Of a stretch of DNA of 8,961 nucleotides, positions 1-6,705 are shown one piece after another; the stretch's first letter is position 1; the number at the start of each line of letters is the position of its first letter. The position numbers were made by a program, and so were the translations under genes. The notes beneath the pieces were generated by a model that was not told the DNA's origin, made no database searches, and saw nothing but the letters and a program-made list of their open reading frames with translations. This DNA comes from DATFXF01 sp035258565. GTDB taxonomy: Bacteria; Acidobacteriota; Terriglobia; Acidiferrales; UBA7541. Location of the stretch: contig DATFXF010000136.1 in the NCBI GenBank assembly GCA_035258565.1, positions 1-8,961 of the forward strand, written 5' to 3'.

Positions 1-392
1 TAGAGATGGGTAAGCGCATCGCACACCCGCCGAGGATTTTCCACGTGAACTGGTTCCGCAAGGGCGCCGACGGGGAGTTCCTCTGGCCGGGCTTCGGCGA
101 AAACGCGCGCGTACTGAAGTGGATTCTGGAACGCGTCGAGGGCCGGAGCCAGGCAGCGGAAACGCCGATCGGCTGGGTGCCGACTGCCGATGCGCTCACC
201 CTCGATGGCCTCGAAATTTGTCGCCGCACCATCGAAGATCTGCTACGCGTGAATCCAGACGACTGGACCACAGAGCTACGGGAAACGAGCAAGTTCTTTG
301 CCCGGTTCGGCACGCGCCTGCCCGAAGAACTCCGGGAGGAGCACCGCCAACTCTCCCAGCGGTTCGAGCGCATCCTGGCCGCGCGGAAATAA
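1..392 (+). CDS. pckG: Phosphoenolpyruvate carboxykinase (GTP), C-terminal part, cut by window start
   Basis: GTP-type PEP carboxykinase interconverts oxaloacetate + GTP with PEP + GDP + CO2 in the cytoplasm, at the entry to gluconeogenesis. Only about the last 130 residues are present. The frame is open to the left edge (the codon before the first ATG at 6 is GAG), so that ATG is internal and the true start lies outside the window. Seen in the sequence: FHVNWFRK, then FLWPGFGENARVLKWI, then ETPIGWVP. The PGFGEN segment belongs to the guanine-nucleotide pocket in characterised GTP-PEPCKs, where aromatic residues stack on the base. This separates it from the unrelated ATP-type enzyme. The protein ends ILAARK and a TAA follows, as expected for a native C-terminus. 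The next gene on the other strand ends 38 bases later, so transcription converges here. Family assignment is very secure; the rest of the protein cannot be assessed. Confidence 0.95.
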   Translation, partial: EMGKRIAHPPRIFHVNWFRKGADGEFLWPGFGENARVLKWILERVEGRSQAAETPIGWVPTADALTLDGLEICRRTIEDLLRVNPDDWTTELRETSKFFARFGTRLPEELREEHRQLSQRFERILAARK

Positions 393-430
393 TCGCGTCT
401 CGCCCAAGCCCGTGGATCCCGCAGCGCGAT

Positions 431-673
431 TCATAGAATGGTCTCGATCTCGGCGTCGATGGAGAGGTGGGTGTGCAGGAAGCCGTTGATTCGGAAAGCT
501 GCGCCGCGCGCCTTGCTGAAATGGAAGAAACGGCTGATGTGGTAATCCTCGTCGAAAACACTGAAGACGCGCTCGGTTTGTTTCTTATTCAGGCCAAAGC
601 CGGCCAGCGGCGCGGGTTTACCGTAGCCGCCCGCCAAAGCCAGATACTTTTCGACTAACTCGCGCAAGGCCAT
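431..673 (-). CDS. Uncharacterised 80-residue protein, last gene of the ACT cassette
   Basis: I do not recognise a family. From the ATG at 673 it encodes 80 residues starting MALRELVEKYLALAGGYG. It is a soluble, mixed-charge protein with no signal peptide, membrane segment or cysteine. The middle reads FGLNKKQTERVFSVFDEDYH followed by ISRFFHFS, and it ends DAEIETIL. The upstream gene on the same strand stops at 700, 26 bases before this ATG. No good ribosome binding site precedes the ATG (a GAGG lies about 14 bases away). A TTG at 703 in the same frame overlaps the upstream stop codon and would add ten residues (LSLPEDAVEP); translational coupling from there is possible. The longer frame to 814 is Arg-rich because it overlaps the neighbouring gene and is probably not translated. 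It is probably co-transcribed with the two genes upstream. That it is a gene is likely; the exact start is uncertain. Confidence 0.65.
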   Translation of the reverse strand: MALRELVEKYLALAGGYGKPAPLAGFGLNKKQTERVFSVFDEDYHISRFFHFSKARGAAFRINGFLHTHLSIDAEIETIL

Positions 674-699
674 CGGCTCGACCGCATCCTCGGGCAGAC

Positions 700-1320
700 T
701 CAAATCCAGACGTAAGCGCCGGGCTCGCCGTACGGCACGTTGATATAGAACAAGTTCGCTTCGGCGCATGCTTCGAACGCGTCCGAGAGCGCTCGGGCAC
801 CGTGCTCGGCGCACAGACGCCGCCCGGCAGCCGCGCGGATGTGGCCGAAATCATCGAGGCTGGCCACGTCCTGCCGCGAGAGCCAAAGCCAGGTGGCCGG
901 CCGAGAACATTCGCTGCAAGCGCCAGTCAGGGTCCGGAGCCGCTGTTCGATCGCTGCCGCCACTTCCGGCTGGAGGCCTGCGGCGGCGAAATCGGACTCG
1001 CCGACAAAGAAATATTGCGTGAACGTCTCCCAGTCGGGCTCGAAACCCACCACGCGTCCCGAGTAACCAGTTAGTTCCCTCTCGAGCACCTCAAGGAGGC
1101 ATCGACGACAAAGCGAAACCTCGGGTCGCGGCAGCTTGCGTCGCGGCGCCGCTTTGCCGCGCAGGTAGAGCGTGTCGGGCACCAGCGTGGCCATCCACGC
1201 TTGCTCGGTTTCGAGATGCACACATTCGGGCGGCACGCGCGTCAGCCGCGCCCACCAGTTGCGTGTGCGGGGCCGAAAAGCCAGCCCCGGATAGGCCTGC
1301 TCGAGCCGGAGACGGGCCAC
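700..1320 (-). CDS. Uncharacterised Cys-rich protein with paired CxxC motifs (possible zinc binder)
   Basis: No family recognised. With the GTG start at 1320 it has 206 residues. Visible cysteine pairs are C71-x2-C74 (CRRC), C135-x2-C138 (CSEC) and C170-x2-H173 (CAEH), plus lone cysteines at 33 and 185. The CSEC and CAEH pairs, about 35 residues apart, look like the two knuckles of a zinc-ribbon-like site; this is inference. There is no signal peptide or membrane segment. The C-terminus reads NLFYINVPYGEPGAYVWI. An ATG at 1413 in the same frame would add 31 residues, but that stretch lies inside the last part of the ACT gene and reads as its shadow. The GTG sits 7 bases after the ACT stop codon, which favours an operon. 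The ribosome binding site is weak. The product is probably cytoplasmic. Confidence 0.72.
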   Translation of the reverse strand: MARLRLEQAYPGLAFRPRTRNWWARLTRVPPECVHLETEQAWMATLVPDTLYLRGKAAPRRKLPRPEVSLCRRCLLEVLERELTGYSGRVVGFEPDWETFTQYFFVGESDFAAAGLQPEVAAAIEQRLRTLTGACSECSRPATWLWLSRQDVASLDDFGHIRAAAGRRLCAEHGARALSDAFEACAEANLFYINVPYGEPGAYVWI

Positions 1321-1327
1321 CGGAGCT

Positions 1328-1714
1328 CTAGCCGAGCGACCGGCGAGCGGCCCCAGCGCTGCCCACCCCCAGAACGACGTGCGCGCGCTTTCCACCGGGG
1401 CCAACGGTCGCATAGGCGTAGTTGATATTGACGCGGGCCCGAGCCAGTTTGCTCGTGACTCTTGCTAGCTGACCCGGCTTGTCGGCCAGATTTAGGACCA
1501 GGACCGGCTCCACCGTCGCGCGAAAACCGGCAGCCTTCAACGCCGCCCTGGCGCGCGCCGCGTTCGACACCAGCAGGCGCACCGCGCTGCGGCCCCGAGC
1601 GTCCGAAGCATAAAGTCCCGTGATGTTGACGCCTCTTGCGGCCAATGCCGAAGTGATCTTGGCCAGATGGCCCGGGCGGTTCTGCCCCCAAACGGTGATC
1701 TGCTTCGCTGCCAT
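1328..1714 (-). CDS. Small protein made of two tandem ACT domains
   Basis: The 128-residue protein consists almost wholly of two ACT modules, about residues 5-68 and 70-125. ACT domains are regulatory folds that usually bind amino acids and often dimerise. The repeat is visible directly: NRPGHLAKITSALAARGVNI (12-31) and DKPGQLARVTSKLARARVNI (79-98) both carry the ACT signature of acidic/polar residue, x-PG-x-L, then helix and an (I/V)NI strand. There is no catalytic domain, so it is more likely a ligand sensor or a free-standing regulatory subunit than an enzyme. The start is well supported: GGAGGAG lies four bases before the ATG. It is the first gene of a minus-strand run leading into the Cys-rich protein. 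The ligand cannot be read from sequence. It could also be a stand-alone regulator of an amino-acid enzyme encoded elsewhere. Confidence 0.88.
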   Translation of the reverse strand: MAAKQITVWGQNRPGHLAKITSALAARGVNITGLYASDARGRSAVRLLVSNAARARAALKAAGFRATVEPVLVLNLADKPGQLARVTSKLARARVNINYAYATVGPGGKRAHVVLGVGSAGAARRSLG

Positions 1715-1717
1715 CGA

Positions 1718-1724
1718 CTCCTCC
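1718..1724 (-). promoter_or_regulatory. Strong ribosome binding site of the ACT-domain gene
   Basis: On the minus strand GGAGGAG lies three bases before the ATG codon flank, i.e. at the usual distance to the ATG at 1714. It is the strongest Shine-Dalgarno sequence on this strand in the window and fixes the start. Confidence 0.8.
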
Positions 1725-1768
1725 GCTAGAGAATCATGCCGGAGCCCAGGTCCGGGAAAAACGCGGCT

Positions 1769-1801
1769 ATGTTATCAGATTGCCGGAGAGCGGTCGGGCA
1801 A
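1769..1801 (-). promoter_or_regulatory. Possible promoter of the ACT-domain operon
   Basis: On the minus strand TTGCCC (1796-1801) is followed after 18 bases by TGATAA (1772-1777), with an overlapping TAACAT at 1769-1774 as an alternative -10 element. The match to sigma70 consensus is moderate. It lies about 55 bases upstream of the ACT gene start, in the divergent region shared with the peroxiredoxin gene. No operator palindrome is obvious. Confidence 0.35.
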
Positions 1802-1834
1802 TTCAAGGCGCTCGCGCCCTTCGACGCTTGCGAT

Positions 1835-1863
1835 TTGTCAGCTCCCTCCGCATTCGCTATCAT
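1835..1863 (+). promoter_or_regulatory. Sigma70-type promoter of the peroxiredoxin gene
   Basis: TTGTCA at 1835-1840 and TATCAT at 1858-1863 are separated by exactly 17 bases. Each hexamer differs from consensus at only one or two positions. Transcription would begin near 1870, giving a leader of about 24 bases that holds the AAGGAGG ribosome binding site. This is the best promoter match facing right in the window, and it may also serve xfp and ackA downstream because no comparable promoter is visible in the 83 bases before xfp. Confidence 0.6.
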
Positions 1864-1881
1864 ACGGCGGGTGGGAAATCG

Positions 1882-1888
1882 AAGGAGG
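1882..1888 (+). promoter_or_regulatory. Ribosome binding site that decides the peroxiredoxin start
   Basis: AAGGAGG precedes two adjacent ATG codons at 1891 and 1894. It is two bases from the first and five from the second, so the second ATG is the better start. Confidence 0.75.
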
Positions 1889-1893
1889 AAATG

Positions 1894-2355
1894 ATGCCCC
1901 TTGCCGTAGGTCAGCCCGCGCCGGACTTCGTGCTCAAGGACCAAACTCAGCAGGATGTGAAGCTCTCAGACTTCCGGGGCAAAAAGAATGTAGTCCTTGT
2001 CTTCTATCCGCTCGATTGGAGCCCGACCTGTACCAAAGAGCACGTCTGCTTCGTCAACGACATGAAACAGTTCGAGAAGCTTGACGCGCAAGTCCTGGGT
2101 GTGAGCGTGGACAGCGTGTGGTCGCACAAGGCCTGGGCCGAGAAGATGGGCATCCACTATCCGCTGCTTGCCGATTTCTATCCTCGCGGGGCCATGGCCA
2201 GCAAGTACGGCGTGTACATCGAGGATAAGGGGATCACTGGGCGGGCCATTGCGATCGTGGATAAGGCCGGCAAGGTGGCCTGGTTCAAGCAATACGACAT
2301 TCCCGTGGTGCCCGACATCGGGGAAGTAGCGCAGGCGCTCGCACAGGTGAAATAG
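1894..2355 (+). CDS. Peroxiredoxin of the AhpC/TSA superfamily, AhpE-like
   Basis: Peroxiredoxins reduce hydrogen peroxide and organic peroxides through a peroxidatic cysteine, usually in the cytoplasm. From the ATG at 1894 the protein has 153 residues, the normal size for AhpE/BCP-type members. It starts with the typical PLAVGQPAPDFVLKD. The active site reads FYPLDWSPTCTKEH: P39, S43 and C46 form the P-x3-(T/S)-x2-C motif, with Ser in place of the commoner Thr. R117 in GITGRA fits the conserved active-site Arg. A second cysteine, C52, lies at C-x5-C, not the C-x4-C spacing of E. coli BCP, so whether it resolves the sulfenic acid is open. No signal peptide is seen. The same frame is open back to 1780, but the strong ribosome binding site supports 1894. 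The xfp gene follows after 83 bases without an obvious terminator. Confidence 0.92.
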   Translation: MPLAVGQPAPDFVLKDQTQQDVKLSDFRGKKNVVLVFYPLDWSPTCTKEHVCFVNDMKQFEKLDAQVLGVSVDSVWSHKAWAEKMGIHYPLLADFYPRGAMASKYGVYIEDKGITGRAIAIVDKAGKVAWFKQYDIPVVPDIGEVAQALAQVK

Positions 2356-2422
2356 ACAAGTCGCCAATCCAAAGTGGAAAGCCCAAGGTCTCGACTTCAC
2401 CCCTTTGAGATTCGATCCAGCC

Positions 2423-2430
2423 GAGGAAGG
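2423..2430 (+). promoter_or_regulatory. Ribosome binding site of xfp
   Basis: GAGGAAGG lies eight bases before the ATG at 2439 and supports that start. The rest of the 83-base gap after the peroxiredoxin gene shows no clear promoter hexamers and no hairpin followed by a T-tract. Confidence 0.65.
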
Positions 2431-2438
2431 GTAGCGCG

Positions 2439-4841
2439 ATGGATTCCCAAGCATCCGCAAGTTCGGCAAAGCGCGGTGCATCCAGCCAGCCTTTGTCCAC
2501 CGAAGAGCTGCGCAAGATGCATGCCTACTGGCGTGCGGCGAACTACATCTCCGTGGGACAGATCTACCTCCTCGCCAATCCATTGCTCGACGAGCCGCTC
2601 GAGATCGCGCACATCAAGCCGCGCTTGCTGGGTCATTGGGGCACCACACCGGGGTTGAATTTCATCTACGTTCACATCAATCGGCTGATCAAGAAGCACG
2701 ATCTGAGCGTCATCTACGTAACCGGTCCGGGTCATGGAGGACCCGGGTTGGTAGCCAACACGTACCTGGAGGGCACCTACAGCGAGTTCTACCCCCACAT
2801 TCCGCAAACCAAAGAGGGCCTGAAAAAGCTGTGCAAGCAGTTCTCGTTCCCGGGAGGTATTCCAAGTCACGTAGCCCCGGAGACGCCGGGCTCGATTCAT
2901 GAAGGCGGCGAACTAGGCTACTCGATAGCCCACGCTTACGGGGCCGCCTTTGACAATCCGGACCTGCTGGTCTGTTGCGTGGTGGGCGACGGGGAAGCGG
3001 AAACGGGGCCCCTGGCGGCGAGTTGGCACTCCAATAAATTTCTGAATCCCGTGCGCGACGGCGCCGTTCTTCCCATCCTGCACCTGAACGGTTACAAGAT
3101 CGCGAATCCAACCCTACTCGGCCGCCTAAGCAACGCGCAGTTGACTCAGCTCTTCACCGGCAATGGCTACAAGCCGTATTTCGTGGAAGGCCGCGAGCCC
3201 GAGACCATGCATCAACTGATGGCCCACACCCTCGACACGGTCGTCGAGGAAATCCACGCCATCCAGAACGGCGCTCGCGCGGCGGGATCCCTGGACCTGC
3301 CGGTGTGGCCGATGATCATCCTGCGAACGCCCAAGGGCTGGACGGGGCCGAAGATGGTGGACGGCAAGCCGGTGGAAGACACCTGGCGTTCACACCAGGT
3401 TCCCGTCACGGACCTGCCGTCACGGCCAGACCACCTGAAGGTTTTGGAAGAATGGATGAGGAGCTATCGCCCCCAGGAACTGTTCGATAGCCATGGCCAC
3501 CTGATTCCGGAACTGGCGGAGTTGGCCCCCGCTGGCAGCCGCAGGATGGGCGCTAATCCCCACACGAATGGCGGGGTGTTGCTTAAGGATCTGGTGCTGC
3601 CGGATTTCCGCGAGTATGCGGTAAGCGTGCCGAAGCCGGGCCGAGAGATTGCTGAAGCCACTCGAGTGTTGGGAATGTTTCTGCGCGAGGTGATGAAATT
3701 GAACGCCGACGCGAGGAACTTCCGGGTATTTGGGCCCGACGAGACGGCCTCGAATCGACTCGATGCCTTGTATGAAGCAACCGACAAAGTCTTCCTGGAG
3801 CCGATTCTGCCCACCGACGAGCACCTATCGAGAGATGGCCGGGTGATGGAGGTGCTGAGCGAGCACCTGTGCCAGGGGTGGCTCGAGGGTTATTTGCTGA
3901 CCGGGCGTCACGGCTTCCTCTCCTGCTACGAGGCTTTCATCCACATTGTGGACTCCATGTTCAATCAGCACGCCAAGTGGCTCAAGGTGACGCGAGACAT
4001 CCCCTGGCGCCGTCCGATCGCGTCGTTGAACTACCTGCTGACTTCCCACGTCTGGCGGCAAGACCATAACGGCTTCACCCACCAGGACCCGGGCTTTATC
4101 GACCACGTGGTGAACAAAAAGGCGGACATTGTCCGCGTTTACCTGCCTCCCGACACCAATACGCTGCTTTCGGTGGCTGATCACTGCCTGCGCAGCCGCC
4201 ACTATGTCAACGTGATGGTGGCCGGCAAGCAGCCGGCCCTGCAGTGGCTCGATATGGGATCAGCTATTGTGCATTGCACGAACGGAATCGGGATCTGGGA
4301 GTGGGCCTCGACCGACCGGGGAAGCGAGCCCGATGTCGTGATGGCCTGTGCCGGAGATATCCCAACACTCGAGACCCTTGCGGCCGTGGATCTGCTGCGC
4401 CGGCATTTCCCGGACATCAGAATCCGCGTCGTCAATGTGGTCGATCTTATGACCCTCCAGCCCACGAGCGAACATCCGCATGGGCTGCCCGACCGCGAGT
4501 TCGACTCCATGTTCACCACGGACAAGCCGGTTATCTTTGCCTACCATGGGTATCCTTCCCTAATCCATCGCCTCACTTATCGCCGCACGAATCATAACAA
4601 CCTGCACGTCCACGGCTATCGAGAAGAAGGAACAACGACAACACCATTTGACATGACGGTGCTCAATGAGCTCGACCGTTTTCATCTGGCGGGTAACGCC
4701 GTGGACCGGGTACCGCGGCTCGAACGGGTGAATGCTCACTTCAAACAGTTCCTGCGCAGAAAGCTCGTGGAGCATAAGCAGTACATCGCGGAGCATGGGG
4801 ACGATGTCCCGGAAATCCGCGATTGGAAGTGGCCCGTCTAG
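2439..4841 (+). CDS. xfp: Xylulose-5-phosphate/fructose-6-phosphate phosphoketolase
   Basis: This thiamine-diphosphate enzyme splits xylulose-5-phosphate (and in many members fructose-6-phosphate) with phosphate into acetyl phosphate plus glyceraldehyde-3-phosphate or erythrose-4-phosphate. The 800 residues match the family's usual length, so it looks complete. Motifs visible: GHWGTTPGLNFIY (65-77), TGPGHGGP (95-102), SEFYPHIPQTKEG (115-127), FSFPGGIPSH (135-144), the ThDP/Mg site GDGEAETGP (183-191), NGYKIANPT (217-225), then TNGGVL, a central SCYEAF region, SHVWRQDHNGFTHQDPG, and near the C-terminus YHGYPSLIHRLTYRR. The first 18 residues are Ser/Ala-rich and poorly constrained. ackA begins three bases after the stop, so the two are almost certainly co-translated, and AckA consumes the acetyl phosphate made here. 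Whether it prefers the pentose or the hexose phosphate cannot be told from sequence. Confidence 0.98.
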   Translation: MDSQASASSAKRGASSQPLSTEELRKMHAYWRAANYISVGQIYLLANPLLDEPLEIAHIKPRLLGHWGTTPGLNFIYVHINRLIKKHDLSVIYVTGPGHGGPGLVANTYLEGTYSEFYPHIPQTKEGLKKLCKQFSFPGGIPSHVAPETPGSIHEGGELGYSIAHAYGAAFDNPDLLVCCVVGDGEAETGPLAASWHSNKFLNPVRDGAVLPILHLNGYKIANPTLLGRLSNAQLTQLFTGNGYKPYFVEGREPETMHQLMAHTLDTVVEEIHAIQNGARAAGSLDLPVWPMIILRTPKGWTGPKMVDGKPVEDTWRSHQVPVTDLPSRPDHLKVLEEWMRSYRPQELFDSHGHLIPELAELAPAGSRRMGANPHTNGGVLLKDLVLPDFREYAVSVPKPGREIAEATRVLGMFLREVMKLNADARNFRVFGPDETASNRLDALYEATDKVFLEPILPTDEHLSRDGRVMEVLSEHLCQGWLEGYLLTGRHGFLSCYEAFIHIVDSMFNQHAKWLKVTRDIPWRRPIASLNYLLTSHVWRQDHNGFTHQDPGFIDHVVNKKADIVRVYLPPDTNTLLSVADHCLRSRHYVNVMVAGKQPALQWLDMGSAIVHCTNGIGIWEWASTDRGSEPDVVMACAGDIPTLETLAAVDLLRRHFPDIRIRVVNVVDLMTLQPTSEHPHGLPDREFDSMFTTDKPVIFAYHGYPSLIHRLTYRRTNHNNLHVHGYREEGTTTTPFDMTVLNELDRFHLAGNAVDRVPRLERVNAHFKQFLRRKLVEHKQYIAEHGDDVPEIRDWKWPV

Positions 4842-4844
4842 CGG

Positions 4845-6077
4845 ATGAAGATCCTGGTGCTCAATTCGGGTTCGAGCAGCGAGAAGAGTTGTCTCTACGA
4901 CATCGAGGACACGCTGCCGGACGAACCGCCCGTACCCGCCTGGGAAGGCAAGATCGAGTGGGACGGCGATCAGGCCGAAGTCCAGGTGCGGAACGCGCAG
5001 GGCACCGACCTTAAAGAGCGCCTGAAGATCGGGTCGCGGCGTGAAGCGATCGAGCATCTGTTGGACACGTTGTGGAGTGGAAGAGCGCGCGTCGTTCGTG
5101 CACCCTCGGAGATCGAAGTCGTGGGTCACCGGATTGTGAACGGAGGTCAGGAGTACGAAGAGGCGACGGTCATCACGCCGGACGTGAAAGCGGCCATTCA
5201 GCGCATGTCGCTCGTTGCGCCTCTCCATAACCGCGCTGAGCTAGAGGGGATCGATCTCATCGAGAAACGATTGGGCTCGGTTCTGCAGGTGGCTGTGTTC
5301 GACACGGGATTTCACCGCCACATGCCCCAACCTGCGGTCGTGTATGCGGGGCCCTATGAATGGCTTGCGCAAGGGATCCGTCGCTACGGATTCCACGGCA
5401 TCAATCATCAATATTGCGCAGAGCGCGCCGCAGAACTGCTGGGTAGGAATCTGGACGCACTGAAACTCGTAACTTGCCATCTCGGCAATGGGTGCTCGCT
5501 GGCGGCGATACGAAACGGGCGAAGCGTGGATACGACCATGGGCTTCACGCCGCTCGAGGGGCTGATGATGGGGACCCGATCCGGCTCGCTCGATCCCGGG
5601 ATACTGACCTACTTGCTGCGACAAGGTCAGTCGACCGCGGAGCAACTCGATGAACTGCTGAACACGAAATCGGGGCTGCTGGGAATCTCCGGGATGTCGA
5701 GTGACATGAGGCAGATCGTGGCCGCGATGAGAGACGGCCATGCCCGGGCGAAGCTGGCCTTCGACATCTTTGTGCATCGCCTGCGATCTTCGATGGGCGC
5801 GATGATTGCCGTGCTGGGCGGAATCGATGCCTTGGTCTTTACCGCCGGGATTGGAGAGAACTCACCGGAAGTGCGGGCCGCCGCCTGTGAGCAGTTTGGA
5901 TTTCTCGGTGTGCGACTGGACCCCGCAAAGAATGCACAGTCGCCTGCGGATCAGGAGATTTCCCGGTCGGATTCAGCCGTGCGCATCTTGATCGTGCGCG
6001 CCCAGGAGGATTGGGCCGTTGCCCGGGAGTGCCGGAGGCTGGCGGCGGCAAGAATCGGCGGTCTGACCAGCGCATGA
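4845..6077 (+). CDS. ackA: Acetate kinase
   Basis: AckA interconverts acetyl phosphate + ADP with acetate + ATP in the cytoplasm; beside phosphoketolase it should run toward ATP and acetate. The 410 residues are near the family's usual 400. Residues equivalent to the characterised Methanosarcina enzyme are present: N7 in LNSGSSS, K14, R96 in GHRIVNGG, D153 in VFDTGFH, H184 in GFHG, H212 in CHLGNG, R245 in MGTRSG, and E388 near the C-terminus; GIGENS (335-340) is also intact. Departures from consensus: SSSEKS where SSSLKF/Y is common, HRIVNGG for HRVVHGG, and GINH for GTSH. Because the core catalytic residues are kept I expect activity. The start is the ATG three bases after the xfp stop; no clear ribosome binding site precedes it, which suggests translational coupling. 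The gene converges with the cytochrome gene 32 bases downstream. No phosphotransacetylase is in the window. Confidence 0.97.
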   Translation: MKILVLNSGSSSEKSCLYDIEDTLPDEPPVPAWEGKIEWDGDQAEVQVRNAQGTDLKERLKIGSRREAIEHLLDTLWSGRARVVRAPSEIEVVGHRIVNGGQEYEEATVITPDVKAAIQRMSLVAPLHNRAELEGIDLIEKRLGSVLQVAVFDTGFHRHMPQPAVVYAGPYEWLAQGIRRYGFHGINHQYCAERAAELLGRNLDALKLVTCHLGNGCSLAAIRNGRSVDTTMGFTPLEGLMMGTRSGSLDPGILTYLLRQGQSTAEQLDELLNTKSGLLGISGMSSDMRQIVAAMRDGHARAKLAFDIFVHRLRSSMGAMIAVLGGIDALVFTAGIGENSPEVRAAACEQFGFLGVRLDPAKNAQSPADQEISRSDSAVRILIVRAQEDWAVARECRRLAAARIGGLTSA

Positions 6078-6109
6078 GGGGATCCCGGGGTACGGGTACT
6101 CTCCCGGCG

Positions 6110-6586
6110 CTAGGGGTTGTGTGACCGGGATTTCTTGCTGGCCGGAGCGTGGCTCGACGGCGGAGCGGGCTTGGCCCGGAAGGCACGCAGAAGGTTCACC
6201 AATTGCCAGCGCTGCTCGTCGGTGAGCTGCATGCGGAACGAAGGCATCGGCCGGCGGCCCTCACTGATCTTCCAGAAGATTTCGCCGTCGGTCCTATCCC
6301 CCATCAAGTGCGCGTCGGTGAAGTCGGGGGCTTTCACCGAGTACATCGGCGCTTCGGGCCCGTCACCCTTTCCTTGTTCTCCGTGACAGCGGGCGCAGCG
6401 GTCCAGGTAGATCGCTTTCGCTGCCGCGAGAGATTCCGGTGTGGCGGCGACCGGGTTTTTCAACTTCTTGGCTTCCTCCGGCGCCGTCCAGCTCTTGTCG
6501 CCATGCGCCGACCGGAGCCCAAGAACAAGGCTAAGGCTGAGGGCCAGAAAGAACACCCTGCGGTTCGAGAACGAGAGCCTGGTCAT
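6110..6586 (-). CDS. Small secreted c-type cytochrome (single heme)
   Basis: A 158-residue exported cytochrome c that probably carries electrons in the periplasm. Residues 1-29 form a signal peptide: a basic start (MTRLSFSNRRV), a hydrophobic core (FFLALSLSLVLGL) and a likely cut after SAHG. The heme site is C64-A-R-C67-H68 within YLDRCARCHGEQGKGDGPEA. M114 in RRPMPSF is the likely second axial ligand, and LTDEQRWQLVNLLRAF (121-136) is the typical C-terminal helix of class I cytochromes. The tail is Pro/Ser/Lys-rich. A GGAG lies about eight bases before the ATG at 6586; the frame continues upstream to 6994, but that part overlaps mntH and is a shadow. It follows mntH on the same strand after 119 bases, so co-transcription is possible but unproven. 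The redox partner is unknown. Confidence 0.92.
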   Translation of the reverse strand: MTRLSFSNRRVFFLALSLSLVLGLRSAHGDKSWTAPEEAKKLKNPVAATPESLAAAKAIYLDRCARCHGEQGKGDGPEAPMYSVKAPDFTDAHLMGDRTDGEIFWKISEGRRPMPSFRMQLTDEQRWQLVNLLRAFRAKPAPPSSHAPASKKSRSHNP

Positions 6587-6705
6587 GGTGAGCTCCGCTC
6601 TGTTTCTTCGGGCTGCTCCGGGCACACACATCATCGCACGAATTCCGGACTCCTGATTTCGGCTTTCCTCGTTGGAACCGGCCAGATCGAAAGCAGTTCT
6701 ACGAG

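Noticed and set aside
393..430. Possible terminator between pckG and the convergent 80-residue gene
   Set aside because: TCGCG and CGCGA can pair, but the stem is five bases with a loop of more than 25 and there is no T-tract.
1321..1413. N-terminal extension of the Cys-rich protein to the ATG at 1413
   Set aside because: These bases encode the end of the ACT protein in another frame, and the extension looks like its shadow; the GTG at 1320 fits operon spacing.
1966..2583. A 205-residue minus-strand frame across the peroxiredoxin and xfp genes
   Set aside because: It is antisense to two clear genes and shows no family motifs or ribosome site.
4560..5228. A 222-residue minus-strand frame across the xfp/ackA junction
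   Set aside because: It is the reverse of well-identified coding sequence and has a low-complexity His/Arg composition.
6078..6109. Possible terminator between ackA and the cytochrome gene
   Set aside because: The GGGGTAC/GTACTCTC pairing needs wobble pairs, leaves a very small loop and has no T-tract on either side.
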